NCBI GenBank assembly: GCA_036490715.1
Contig: DASXDL010000030.1
Location: 124,001 to 188,000 of the forward strand
Reading direction: 5' to 3'
DNA: 64,000 nt
DNA from: FEN-1191 sp036490715
GTDB taxonomy: Bacteria; Pseudomonadota; Gammaproteobacteria; Steroidobacterales; Steroidobacteraceae
In this document: positions 24,956 through 33,956 of the stretch, piece by piece
How positions within the stretch are numbered: the stretch's first letter is position 1
Layout of the letters: each line of letters begins with the position of its first letter
Program-made: the position numbers and the translations under genes
Notes under the pieces: model-generated
Database searches by the model: none
The model's input: only the letters and a program-made list of their open reading frames with translations
Told to the model about the DNA's origin: nothing

Positions 24956-26073
24956 CTCGGTGGCCGGCGGCGCGCTCGCCCGAGTAGATAACCGGCAGCG
25001 AACGGCAGCCCCAGCACGATGATGGTCAGCACGATCACCAGCAGCAGGGCTTCGCGCAGCGCTTGCCGCAGCTGCTCGCCGGCCTGATTGATGACCTGCT
25101 CGGCGATGTGCGAGGCGTCGAGTGCGACCGCGGCGCGCTCTTTATCGACCGCCTCGACCGCCGCGGCGCGCTCGATGCGCAAACTGGTGGTCAGAGTGCC
25201 GCTCTCGGAATGCAGCGTATGCAGCAGCTCGCCCCACGAGGAATTGAAGCGATCGCTGGCGACGTCGACCATGCCCTGGACCCGGCCCGGCATGCCGCTG
25301 GCGACGTCCGACAGCTGCGCCACGCGCCGCTCAAGATCGCGCAGCGAGGTCTGCACCTCGTTGCCGCCCAAGCCCGCATCCTGCGCGGCCAGCTGCGCCT
25401 TCCACAGCATCTGCGATGAGGCGCTGCCGCCGTACATGCGCAGCAGGTCGCCGGCATCGGCCAGCGCCTCGGGCACCGTGCCGAGCGAATCCACCAGCGC
25501 GGTCTTGGCGCCGTTCTTATCGGCCCATAGATCGACGATCGACGGGCGGGCGAAGTCCAGGCTCTTGAATGGATTCTCGCGCGCGTAGTCGTCGACGAAC
25601 TGCCGGTACTGCTCGAACTCCTTCGAGTCCGAGAGCTTGGTGGCCAGGGCTTGGATCTCGGCCGCCAGATCCGAGGCTGTGCCCACGGCCAGCGACTGCT
25701 CGCTGCCAAACAGGCGATCGCCGTCGCCTTCGGCCAGGTACTGCTGCATCTGCAGCGCCAACGCCCAGCTGTCGAGCAGGGCCATCATCGGCGCGATCTG
25801 GCTGGCAGCGCGCTCGCTGCGGTCGGCGGCGGCGATCTTCCAGCGCAGCGTATTGTGGCGCACCTGCGCATCGCTGCTGGCGGCGTAGATCTGATCGGCG
25901 CTCTGCTCGACCGCCGTAATGAAGTGCGCCGAGTACTCGTGCGTCAGAATGCGCGCATTCAGGTCGCGCGTGGACAGCGGCTTCTCGGGACTCTTGAGTG
26001 ACACCAGCGAGCAGCTGGCGGTGCCGGCCAGCAACGCGACTGCCAACATCGAATATGTGAATGTGCGCTTCAT
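24952..26073 (-). CDS. Lipoprotein with C-terminal transmembrane helix
   Basis: A 373-residue protein with a lipobox (LLAGTASCSL), a long alpha-helical periplasmic region and a C-terminal membrane helix (ALLLVIVLTIIVLGLPFAAG) followed by an Arg-rich tail. The middle has heptad-like segments such as LRDLERRVAQLSDVASG and ASHIAEQVINQAGEQLRQAL. This resembles no enzyme; a structural or sensory role is plausible. Its ATG overlaps the stop of the wHTH/TPR regulator (ATGA), so the two are translationally coupled. Confidence 0.75.
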   Translation of the reverse strand: MKRTFTYSMLAVALLAGTASCSLVSLKSPEKPLSTRDLNARILTHEYSAHFITAVEQSADQIYAASSDAQVRHNTLRWKIAAADRSERAASQIAPMMALLDSWALALQMQQYLAEGDGDRLFGSEQSLAVGTASDLAAEIQALATKLSDSKEFEQYRQFVDDYARENPFKSLDFARPSIVDLWADKNGAKTALVDSLGTVPEALADAGDLLRMYGGSASSQMLWKAQLAAQDAGLGGNEVQTSLRDLERRVAQLSDVASGMPGRVQGMVDVASDRFNSSWGELLHTLHSESGTLTTSLRIERAAAVEAVDKERAAVALDASHIAEQVINQAGEQLRQALREALLLVIVLTIIVLGLPFAAGYLLGRARRRPPS

Positions 26074-27965
26074 GTCAGTTCGCTCAGGCGGCCGTCGCGC
26101 AGCTCATAGCCGTCGGGCGGCCCGCAGGCGCTCCAGAAGTCGAGTAGCCCGAGTTCGGTGGCGAATTTTTCAAAGCGCGGATCGCGTCGGAACTCACGCA
26201 TCTCCGCCAGCCAGATCGGCGGCAGGTTGATCGAATTACTGACTCGCGTGCTGCGAAATCTATCCACCAGCCGATCGGCGATCCGGTAGGCATCGTCGAT
26301 GGCGCCAAGCAGCACGAACCAGTTCAGCGTCAGCACGGTCATCGGCCAGGTGTCGAGCAGCTTCGCGTCGGCCTTCTGACACAGCGCGCGCAGTGCCGTG
26401 AGCGCCGACTCAGCCCGGCTCGGCTCGGCGCAGGCGGCAAACACCTGGCGGACGACATCGTCGGCGCCCTGGCTGCGCAGTGACGCCGGGATGATGGGCA
26501 ACATCGCCTCGGCGCCCTCGGCGTGGCGTCCCTGCGCGCGCGCGATCTGGGCCAAAAACAGCGGTATCGGCGGCTGCTGTTCGCCATAGCCCAGATCGAT
26601 CGCGATTCGCGTGTGCTTCAGGGCCTGCTGCTGTTGGCCCACCATCGACAAGTAGCCGCCCAGATTGATGCTGCTGCTGGCCACGGCGGGTGCCAGACGG
26701 TAGCAGTGTTCCGACTCGCGCACCGCCCGCTGCATTTTGCCGGTGGGGCCGAGTACCCACAGCGCATACTGGTTGCGCGTCAAAGGCTCGGCAGGGTCGA
26801 GCGCCAGCGCGCGGCGAAACGATGCGTCGGCGGCTGCCCACTCGCAGCGTGTGCCGCGCAGCGCGCCCAGCAGCGCGTGCGCATCGGCCAGCTCCGGGTC
26901 CAGTTCCAGCGCCTGGTCCACCTCACGTTGCGCCTCGCGCAGGACCTCCGGACCGCGCATGCCGAGATTGAACTGGAACATATAGATGGTGGCAATCTGC
27001 GCGTGGGCGCGCGCGAAGTTCGGATCGAGGCTGAGGCAACGTTGCAGCAGCTCGATCGCCGTTGCACCATGCTCGACGAAGCCTAGACCGATCCACAGTG
27101 AACGCGCCTGCAGATACATCCGATAGGCGTCGACGTCGCGCGTGGGCGGCGCGGCCTGGATCGTCGCCGCCACGCCATCGCCAAGGTTGAGCCGCAAAGC
27201 CTGCACAATCGAAGCCGCCAGCTCGTCCTGCAGCTCGAAAACGTCGGCGAACTGCCGGTCGTAGGTCTGCGACCAGACGTGAAAGCCCGACTCGGCTTCG
27301 ATCAGCTGCGCAGTCACGCGGATTCGATCGCCGGCGCTGCGTACGCTGCCCTCGAGCAACATGCCGACCCCCAGATCGCGGGCAATGTCCCGAGCGTCCA
27401 CTTTGCGCCCCTTGTAGGCAAACGACGAGGTGCGTGCCGGCACCTTCAGTCCTGGCACGCGTGCCAGCAGGTGAATCAGCTCCTCGGCGATTCCCTCGCC
27501 GAAGAAATCCTTCTCCGGGTCACTGCTTAGACTGGCAAACGGCAGTACCGCGATCGATGCCGGCGATGCCGGGGTTGCCGCTGCCTGGCGCTGCGCGACG
27601 GCCGCCACCGGCGCCTCGCTCGGCTCAGTGTCAGGGGCAACCGGCACGACGAACTGATAGCCGCGGCCCGGCACGGTCGCGATCAGCCGTTGGCCGCCGC
27701 CGTCGTTCAATGCACGGCGCAAGGCTGAGATCACCTGATTGAGGCTGTTTTCTTCGACCACGACGTTGGGCCACAGCGCCCGCAGCAACGTGTTCTTGTC
27801 GAGCAACTCGCCGGCGTGGCGCACCAGATACAGCAGCGCGTCGAAGGCCTTGGGAGTCAGCTCGACCGCTTGATCATCGGCGGCGCGCGCCAGACGGCGT
27901 TGCGCCGCCTGCAGCCGAAAGCCGGCAAATTCGTAGGTACCGCCCGCCCCGCGGCTTTCGTCCAT
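26070..27965 (-). CDS. Winged-helix regulator with adenylate-cyclase-type TPR region (CadC-like)
   Basis: A 631-residue protein. The N-terminal OmpR-type winged helix has VELTPKAFDALLYLVRHAGE and ENSLNQVISALRRAL ending in GRGYQFVVPV. A FlgO-like/adenylate-cyclase-associated domain begins SIAVLPFASLSSDPEKDFFG and includes LLEGSVRSAGDRIRVTAQLI. TPR repeats follow (SLDPNFARAHAQIATIYMF, ELDPELADAHALLGALRG). No membrane span is obvious, unlike CadC itself. It heads a two-gene unit with the lipoprotein, and is divergent from the small peptide gene at 28091. Confidence 0.88.
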   Translation of the reverse strand: MDESRGAGGTYEFAGFRLQAAQRRLARAADDQAVELTPKAFDALLYLVRHAGELLDKNTLLRALWPNVVVEENSLNQVISALRRALNDGGGQRLIATVPGRGYQFVVPVAPDTEPSEAPVAAVAQRQAAATPASPASIAVLPFASLSSDPEKDFFGEGIAEELIHLLARVPGLKVPARTSSFAYKGRKVDARDIARDLGVGMLLEGSVRSAGDRIRVTAQLIEAESGFHVWSQTYDRQFADVFELQDELAASIVQALRLNLGDGVAATIQAAPPTRDVDAYRMYLQARSLWIGLGFVEHGATAIELLQRCLSLDPNFARAHAQIATIYMFQFNLGMRGPEVLREAQREVDQALELDPELADAHALLGALRGTRCEWAAADASFRRALALDPAEPLTRNQYALWVLGPTGKMQRAVRESEHCYRLAPAVASSSINLGGYLSMVGQQQQALKHTRIAIDLGYGEQQPPIPLFLAQIARAQGRHAEGAEAMLPIIPASLRSQGADDVVRQVFAACAEPSRAESALTALRALCQKADAKLLDTWPMTVLTLNWFVLLGAIDDAYRIADRLVDRFRSTRVSNSINLPPIWLAEMREFRRDPRFEKFATELGLLDFWSACGPPDGYELRDGRLSELT

Positions 27966-28090
27966 GAGTCACCTGAATTCAGGGGATATCAGAAAGATTC
28001 AAGCGTGGACCCAAGCTTCTTCAGGCCTGCCTGCTCATTCTAGGCCCGACGCGAAAACACGGCTAGGCCCGCAACATCAAGGAGATCCCC

Positions 28091-28273
28091 ATGTCAGACA
28101 TCCCATTCGAGTTCTCATCGGAGCTGGTCGAGATCGGCCTTGTGGCCATGGCGGACCCGCAGTTCGGTGAGCGCCTGCTGGCCGCGCTCGATGGCCTATC
28201 GGCGTCCGACGGTGCCGCCAGTGAGCCTCAAGTCGTTCGAACCGACGCCCTTCACCAGAACGCCGCCGCCTGA
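28091..28273 (+). CDS. Small protein with NHLP-leader-like sequence
   Basis: A 60-residue protein with an excellent ribosome-binding site (AAGGAGAT, 5 bases before ATG). It starts MSDIPFEFSSELVEIGLVAM and contains MADPQFGERLLAALDGL, which resembles the DPAFRERLLADPKAAL core of nitrile-hydratase-like leader peptides that precede some ribosomally made modified peptides. The remaining C-terminus is short and polar, with no cysteine. No modification enzyme is adjacent, so the peptide role is only a suggestion. Confidence 0.6.
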   Translation: MSDIPFEFSSELVEIGLVAMADPQFGERLLAALDGLSASDGAASEPQVVRTDALHQNAAA

Positions 28274-28442
28274 TCAAGATCGGTTCGGGCCTGCCAGTGA
28301 CAGATCGCCCGCCGCAGCGCGACTCGCCGTAGTCCCGTGATCGGGAGATCCACTAGAATTTGACCCAGCGAACATAATTTGCCCGGCCGCCGACCGGTCA
28401 ACGAACCTGCCTCTGGTGCGCTGCTGATCAGCAGGTACGCCC

Positions 28443-29840
28443 ATGTCGCTGGATTATTCCGCCGCAATTGCCGCCAATCGCTTCGGTCTGGGTGCCCGGC
28501 CCGGAGATCTGGCCGCCATCGGCAGCGATGGGCGCGGCTGGCTTGAGGCCCAGTTACATGGTGCACCGCCGCTACTGACCGACGCCGGCCTGCGTTCGAC
28601 CCGCGACATCCTTGCTGATGCCGCCGCCGTGAGCGAGCAGATCCGGGCTGCGCGCCGCGCTGCCAGCAGCTCGCCGGAGCAAGTACAGACGGCGGTCATG
28701 CGGTTGCCGCAGCTGTTCCGGCCGATTTACTTAAGCGAGATCCAGGCCCGGCTGCAGCGCTCGACCGACACCGATCGGCCCTGGGTCGAACGCCTGGTGT
28801 ACTTCTGGAGCAATCACTTTGCCGTGTCGGTGGATAAGCTGGCGGTGTTCGGCGTCGCCGGTTCGCTCGAGCGCGAGGCCATTCGGCCGCGCGTGCTTGG
28901 CAATTTCCGCGACCTGCTGCTCGCGGTCGAACAGCACCCGGCGATGCTGCTGTACCTGGACAACGAGCGCTCGGTCGGACCCAACTCGGAGCTGGCGCAG
29001 CGCGCCGCCCGGCGTCGGCGGGTGCTGGGGCTGAATGAGAACCTGGCGCGCGAGATCCTGGAGCTGCACACGCTCGGCGTCGACGCTGGCTACACCCAGG
29101 CCGATGTCACCGGTTTTGCCAAGGTGCTCACCGGCTGGTCGCTCGGCGGCGGCGAGGGTGCGCAGCGCGCCGGCGTTGCCGGAGAATTCCTGTTTCGATC
29201 GAACCTGCACGAGCCCGGCGCGCAAAGCGTGTTTCATCGCCACTACGCGCAGGCCGGCCAGCAGCAAGGGTTCGCGGTGCTGATCGACCTGGCCCATGCG
29301 CCCGCCACCGCCCATCACATCGCCGTGAAGCTGGCGCGCCATTTCATCGCCGATGATCCGCCGCCGGCCGCCGTCGCCCACATCGAGCGCGCCTTCGAGC
29401 GCAGCAGCGGTGATCTGCCGCAGGTGTATCGCGCGCTGCTGGAGTGCGAGGACGCCTGGCGCGAGCCGCTGGCCAAGTACAAAACGCCGCAGGATTATCT
29501 ATTCTCGATCTGCCGCGGGCTGCAGCTGCCGCTGGCGCAGACACCGCGAGCGGTCGGCGCCTTCGACGTGCTCGGTCAACGCCAGTTCGCGCCTGGGTCG
29601 CCGGCCGGCTGGCCCGACCGCGGCGATGACTGGAATGGTGCTTCGGCGCTGATGAAGCGCATCGAGTTCGCCGATGCCCTGGGCCAGCGACTGGCAGGCT
29701 CGCGCGCGGCGCTCGATCTGGCACCGCAACTGCTCGGCGCCACCTTCAGCGATGAAACCCGGCAGAGCCTGTCGCGTGCCGCCAGTGATGCACAGGCGCT
29801 GACCTTGCTGCTGACCGCCCCCGAATTTCTACGCCGTTGA
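28443..29840 (+). CDS. DUF1800 domain protein
   Basis: A 465-residue protein starting SAAIAANRFGLGARPGDLAA, a hallmark of DUF1800. Further landmarks are RLVYFWSNHFAVS, ENLAREILELHTLGVDAGYT and ARHFIADDPPPA. These proteins nearly always pair with a DUF1501 gene, as here (8 bases downstream), and are thought to work in exported complexes. No signal peptide is evident in this member. Function unknown. Confidence 0.92.
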   Translation: MSLDYSAAIAANRFGLGARPGDLAAIGSDGRGWLEAQLHGAPPLLTDAGLRSTRDILADAAAVSEQIRAARRAASSSPEQVQTAVMRLPQLFRPIYLSEIQARLQRSTDTDRPWVERLVYFWSNHFAVSVDKLAVFGVAGSLEREAIRPRVLGNFRDLLLAVEQHPAMLLYLDNERSVGPNSELAQRAARRRRVLGLNENLAREILELHTLGVDAGYTQADVTGFAKVLTGWSLGGGEGAQRAGVAGEFLFRSNLHEPGAQSVFHRHYAQAGQQQGFAVLIDLAHAPATAHHIAVKLARHFIADDPPPAAVAHIERAFERSSGDLPQVYRALLECEDAWREPLAKYKTPQDYLFSICRGLQLPLAQTPRAVGAFDVLGQRQFAPGSPAGWPDRGDDWNGASALMKRIEFADALGQRLAGSRAALDLAPQLLGATFSDETRQSLSRAASDAQALTLLLTAPEFLRR

Positions 29841-29848
29841 GGTCCTCC

Positions 29849-31114
29849 ATGCACCACGGCCCCATCCGTCCGATCAATCGCCGCTCGCTGCTCAAGTTGG
29901 GTCTGGCCGCGACCGGCTCGGCGTTCGCGGCGCGACTGTGCCTGGCGGCACCGGGCGCCAGTTCCTCGCGCTTCGTGTTCATCATCCTGCGCGGCGCACT
30001 CGATGGGCTGTCGGCGGTGCCGCCGTACGGGGATCCGGACTACGCGCGCCTGCGCGGCGATCTGGCCATTGCCGCCCCCGGCGGCAATGACTCGGCACTG
30101 CCGCTCGATGCCCACTTCGGCCTCAACCCGGGTCTTGCGTTCCTGCACGAGAGCTACGCCGCGCGCGAGCTGCTGGTATTTCCCGCGATCGCCACCGGCT
30201 ATCGCGAGCGCTCGCACTTTGACGGCCAGGACGTGCTCGAGAGCGGGGTGCCGCAGCCGCACGGCACGCAATCCGGCTGGCTGAATCGCGCATTGACGCA
30301 TCTGCCCGCAAGCCCCGGGCATGAAGGCGGTGTGGCGCTGGGGCAGAACGTGCCATTGGTGCTGCGCGGATCGGCCGAAGTCGCCTCGTGGTCGCCCTCG
30401 GTCTTGCCGGATCTGGATGAGGACACGTTGCACCGGATCAGCGATCGCTATGCCAACGACTCGCTGCTGTCGCGCCGCCTGGCCGAGGCACTGGCCACCG
30501 ACCGCGAGGCCAGTGATATGGCGCCGCCGAGCGTGGCGATGCCGAACCCGGCTGATGCCGCGCCGGGCGCTGCGGCCGCACGCTCGACCGCCAATCGCTA
30601 TACCGAGACGGTGCGCAAAGCCGCGGCCTTTTTGCAGCGCGAGGAGGGTCCGGCGGTCGCGGTGTTCGACACCACCGGCTGGGATACGCATTACAACGAG
30701 GGCGGCGGACAGGGGCAGCTGCGCAATCGCCTGACGGTGCTCGATGCGGCGCTGCGCACGCTGAAGGACGCGCTCGGCGACACCTGGTCGCGCACCGCGG
30801 TGCTGCTGGCCACCGAATTTGGCCGCACCGCGCAGGCCAACGGCACCCACGGCACCGATCATGGCACCGCCAGCGCGGCGCTACTGCTCGGGGGCGCGGT
30901 GGCCGGCGGTCGCATCCTCGGCGACTGGCCGGGACTGTCGGCGCGCTCGCTCTATCAGCAGCGCGATCTGAATCCTTCGCTCGACATGCGCTCGGTGATG
31001 AAGAGCGTGCTGCACGATCACCTGCAGCTATCGGCGCGCGCGCTGGACAAAGAGGTGTTTCCCGACAGCCATTCGCTGCCGTACCTGAACGATCTGATGC
31101 GATCGCCGGCCTGA
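29849..31114 (+). CDS. DUF1501 domain protein, Tat-exported
   Basis: A 421-residue protein with a twin-arginine signal (INRRSLLKLGLAATGSAFAA). It carries FVFIILRGALDGLSAVPPYG, the alkaline-phosphatase/sulfatase-like core of DUF1501, and a C-terminal TAVLLATEFGRTAQANGTHG with GTDHGTASAALLLGG. Exported partner of the adjacent DUF1800 protein. ATG 29849 has GAGG 8 bases upstream; a TTG at 29837 is possible. Confidence 0.92.
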   Translation: MHHGPIRPINRRSLLKLGLAATGSAFAARLCLAAPGASSSRFVFIILRGALDGLSAVPPYGDPDYARLRGDLAIAAPGGNDSALPLDAHFGLNPGLAFLHESYAARELLVFPAIATGYRERSHFDGQDVLESGVPQPHGTQSGWLNRALTHLPASPGHEGGVALGQNVPLVLRGSAEVASWSPSVLPDLDEDTLHRISDRYANDSLLSRRLAEALATDREASDMAPPSVAMPNPADAAPGAAAARSTANRYTETVRKAAAFLQREEGPAVAVFDTTGWDTHYNEGGGQGQLRNRLTVLDAALRTLKDALGDTWSRTAVLLATEFGRTAQANGTHGTDHGTASAALLLGGAVAGGRILGDWPGLSARSLYQQRDLNPSLDMRSVMKSVLHDHLQLSARALDKEVFPDSHSLPYLNDLMRSPA

Positions 31115-31119
31115 TGAGC

Positions 31120-31368
31120 TCAGGACGGGGCTGCGCCCTCGGGCACCGTGGCCGGCGCGCTGGTCGGGGCCGGCGGGTTGGGACTGGAATTGGGCGCGGG
31201 CGTGGTCCCCGGCGGCGGCGTGCTCTCGGGAGGCGTGGTCTGCGGCTGCTGCGTCGGCGGTACCTTGGTCTTCTTCGGCAGGTAGAGCTGGCCCTTCTGG
31301 CCGCAGGCGGCGAGCGCCGCGATCGCCAGCAGGCACACGATGAGCCCCGCTGGCGCGCGCCGTGTCAC
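31120..31368 (-). CDS. lptM: LptM-like lipoprotein (YifL)
   Basis: An 82-residue lipoprotein: signal and lipobox AIAALAACGQKGQLYLPKK, then a Pro/Thr-rich tail. The CGQKGxLYLP motif immediately after the lipid-modified Cys is diagnostic of LptM, which helps the LptDE translocon form its disulfides in the outer membrane. It is the last gene of the arg-containing run and overlaps the previous gene by 4 bases. The usual lysA neighbour is absent. Confidence 0.88.
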   Translation of the reverse strand: MTRRAPAGLIVCLLAIAALAACGQKGQLYLPKKTKVPPTQQPQTTPPESTPPPGTTPAPNSSPNPPAPTSAPATVPEGAAPS

Positions 31369-31805
31369 GGCAGCGGCATCGCTCGATGATCACGCAGCGT
31401 CAGCCAGCCGCGCACGATGCGATAGATGACCCACAGGCCCGTCAGGGCGATGCCGAGTATGCCGGTCGCCACCCCTAGAAACGCCACCAGCACCAGCGGC
31501 GTCGACACCACCACCGTGACGATGATCCACAGCCAGGCGAACCAGAAGGTGCGGATCTGCCAGCGGAAGTGCGATTCGAGCCAGGTGCCGCGGGTGTCGG
31601 AGCGGCGCGCGTAGTTCATGATGACGGCGATGATCGAGGGCAGACCGACCACGAAGCGCCAGGCGATGTCGCGCGTGGTGGCCACCGCGCTGAGCACCGA
31701 GAGGGCGTGCAGGCCGTAGATCCAGTGCGTGTACTCGATCAGGCCGCGCAGCGACTGATCGCCGCTGTCGGGCGGGGTGACGCTGGTGCTGGGCTGGGCA
31801 TCCAT
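31365..31805 (-). CDS. DUF4870-like membrane protein
   Basis: A 146-residue membrane protein with about three to four helices. RGLIEYTHWIYGLHALSVLS, IIAVIMNYARR and ESHFRWQIRTFWFAWLW are typical of the small DUF4870/Tic20-like family, in which a conserved His/Arg motif (ESHFRWQ) sits between helices. Function unknown. It lies between argH (17 bases) and lptM (overlapping). Confidence 0.8.
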   Translation of the reverse strand: MDAQPSTSVTPPDSGDQSLRGLIEYTHWIYGLHALSVLSAVATTRDIAWRFVVGLPSIIAVIMNYARRSDTRGTWLESHFRWQIRTFWFAWLWIIVTVVVSTPLVLVAFLGVATGILGIALTGLWVIYRIVRGWLTLRDHRAMPLP

Positions 31806-31822
31806 GGCTGTTCCGAGAATCC

Positions 31823-33007
31823 TTATCGGCGATAGCGTGCCGCTACCCGTTGATAGGCTTCGCGGAAGGGTATGCCTTCCTTGACCACCAGCGCAAAGGC
31901 TTCCTCGGTGGCATGCACCGACGGGTCGATACGGATGCGTTCCGGGTTAAATTTCAGCGCATCGATCACGGCCGCCATGATGCCCAAGGTCTGCGCGCCA
32001 AGGTCAACGCCGCGAAACAGCGGATATTTGAGCACCTGCAGATCGCGCTGGTAGCCGGAGGGCAGCTTGGCGCAGATCGACAGCGCTTCGGTCAGGCACG
32101 AGAGCGCGCTGGCGCTGCGGCCTCGCACCAGTTCCAGCACGTCCGGGTTGCGTTTCTGCGGCATGATCGAGGAGCCGGTGGTGAACGCCTCCGGCAGATC
32201 GACGAAGCCGAATTCGCGGGTATAAAACAGCAGCAGGTCGCCGGCCATGCGCCCTAAGTCCTGCATCAAAAGACCGAGCTCGAACAGCAGCTGCGCTTCG
32301 GCCTTGCCGCGCGACAGCTGTACCGAAGTCACCGGCTCCTGCACCAGATCAAAGCCGAGCGCGCGCGTGGTGTGTTCGCGGTCCAGCGGCAGCCCTGGAG
32401 TGCCATAGCCGGCGGCCGAGCCGAGCGGATTCTTCTCGATGCGCCGGTGCACGCTCTTGATGCCGCGGGCGTCATCCACCAGTTCAGCGGCGTAGCCATC
32501 GGCCCACAGTGCCACCGAGCTGGGCATCGCCTGCTGCATGTGGGTGTAGCCCGGCAGCGCGATCTGCCCCTGGCGTTGCGACAAGCGCTCGAGCGCCCCG
32601 ACCACCTCGTGGGTGGCGGCGTCGAGCTCATCGATCGCGCTGCGCAGATACAGTCGCAGCGCGGTGAGCACCTGATCGTTGCGCGAGCGGCCCAGGTGAA
32701 TGCGACCGCCGGCGGCACCGATGCGCTCACTCAGGCGGCGCTCCAGCGCGGTCTGCCCGTCCTCATCGGCCAGTTCAATGTGCCACAGCCCGCGCGCGTG
32801 CTCATCGGCCAGCGCCGTCAGGGCGCTGCGGATGCGCTGCAGATCCTCGGCCGACAGCAGGCCCTGGGCGCGAAGCATCTCGGCGTGCGCGATCGACGCG
32901 CGCACGTCGTAGGCCACCAGCCGCTCATCGAGCGCGAAATCCTCGCCGGCGGTGTACTGCAGTACCCGCTCATCCAGCGGCGCGCCCTTGTCCCACAGGC
33001 GTGTCAT
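31823..33007 (-). CDS. argH: Argininosuccinate lyase
   Basis: A 394-residue enzyme of the fumarase/aspartase superfamily; it splits argininosuccinate into arginine and fumarate. The signature loop GSSIMPQKRNPDVLELVRG, the substrate-binding HLGRSRNDQV and the GYTHMQQAMP motif with the catalytic His are present. It is shorter than the common 450-460 residues, mainly at the C-terminus, as in some other gammaproteobacteria. It overlaps argB by 4 bases at the end of the arginine operon. Confidence 0.95.
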   Translation of the reverse strand: MTRLWDKGAPLDERVLQYTAGEDFALDERLVAYDVRASIAHAEMLRAQGLLSAEDLQRIRSALTALADEHARGLWHIELADEDGQTALERRLSERIGAAGGRIHLGRSRNDQVLTALRLYLRSAIDELDAATHEVVGALERLSQRQGQIALPGYTHMQQAMPSSVALWADGYAAELVDDARGIKSVHRRIEKNPLGSAAGYGTPGLPLDREHTTRALGFDLVQEPVTSVQLSRGKAEAQLLFELGLLMQDLGRMAGDLLLFYTREFGFVDLPEAFTTGSSIMPQKRNPDVLELVRGRSASALSCLTEALSICAKLPSGYQRDLQVLKYPLFRGVDLGAQTLGIMAAVIDALKFNPERIRIDPSVHATEEAFALVVKEGIPFREAYQRVAARYRR

Positions 33008-33939
33008 GCGGAACTTTGCTGCTCGGCCGCTGGCAGCGCATGGACGTCGGCCACGATCATCGTGCCCGTGCCCTCGTTGGTGAACACCTCCGCCAGGATG
33101 CTGTCGGTGGCGCCGTAGGAGATCACGTGCACGCGGCGCACGCCGCCGCGGATCGCGTGCTCGATCGCCAGGCTCTTGGGCAGCATGCCATCCAGAATGT
33201 GCCCCTGGCTGCGCAGCCGCTGCAGGCCAGCTAGGTCAGTGTAGGAAATGATCGAGCTCGGATCCTCGACCCGCTCGAGAATCCCGGGCGCGCCGGTGCA
33301 CAGGATCAGCTTCTCGGCCTCGAGCGCCGCGCCGATGGCGGCGGCGACCGTGTCGGCATTGATGTTGAGCAGCGTGCCGTTGTGATCGGCCGACAGCGGG
33401 CTGACTACCGGCATCAGGCCGTTGTCCAGCTGCTGGCGGATCACGCTGGCATCCACCGCATCGATGTCGCCGACGAACCCGAAATCCACCGGCTCGGCGC
33501 GCTCAGCCAGCTGCACCGGCGGCCGGCGATGGGCGCGGATCAGTCCGGCGTCGACGCCCGACAGGCCCACCGCGTTGATCTCCAGGTCGCGGCAGATCGC
33601 CAGGATGCGGGTGTTGATCAGGCCGTTGAGCACCATCGAGGTCGCGTCGATCGAGCGCTCGTCGGTGATGCGCCGGCCCTGCACCATGCGGGTCGGAACC
33701 CCGAGGGCTTCGGTCAGCTGCGTGAGCTGCGGGCCACCGCCGTGCACCATCACGACCCGCACCCCGAGGTAATGCAGGATTGCGATCTGCTCGATCAGCG
33801 CGCGCGTGAGGGCCGGATCGCCGAACACGGCGCCGCCGGCCTTGATGACGAAGGTCTTGCCCTTGTACATGCGGATGTAGGGCGCGGCGCTGCGCAGCGC
33901 TCGTATCATCGCGGTGTGATCGGATCGATGCATGATCAT
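33004..33939 (-). CDS. argB: Acetylglutamate kinase
   Basis: A 311-residue amino acid kinase. KTFVIKAGGAVFGDPAL is the nucleotide-binding start; VVMVHGGGPQLTQLTEALGV and GLINTRILAI and LNINADTVAAAIGAAL follow. The N-terminal helix region (IRALRSAAPYIRMYKG) resembles arginine-sensitive hexameric kinases. No GNAT acetyltransferase domain is fused, so it does not supply acetylglutamate synthase activity. A start at ATG 33933 would lose only two residues. Confidence 0.94.
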   Translation of the reverse strand: MIMHRSDHTAMIRALRSAAPYIRMYKGKTFVIKAGGAVFGDPALTRALIEQIAILHYLGVRVVMVHGGGPQLTQLTEALGVPTRMVQGRRITDERSIDATSMVLNGLINTRILAICRDLEINAVGLSGVDAGLIRAHRRPPVQLAERAEPVDFGFVGDIDAVDASVIRQQLDNGLMPVVSPLSADHNGTLLNINADTVAAAIGAALEAEKLILCTGAPGILERVEDPSSIISYTDLAGLQRLRSQGHILDGMLPKSLAIEHAIRGGVRRVHVISYGATDSILAEVFTNEGTGTMIVADVHALPAAEQQSSA

Positions 33940-33956
33940 GGGCGGGTCATTACTCC

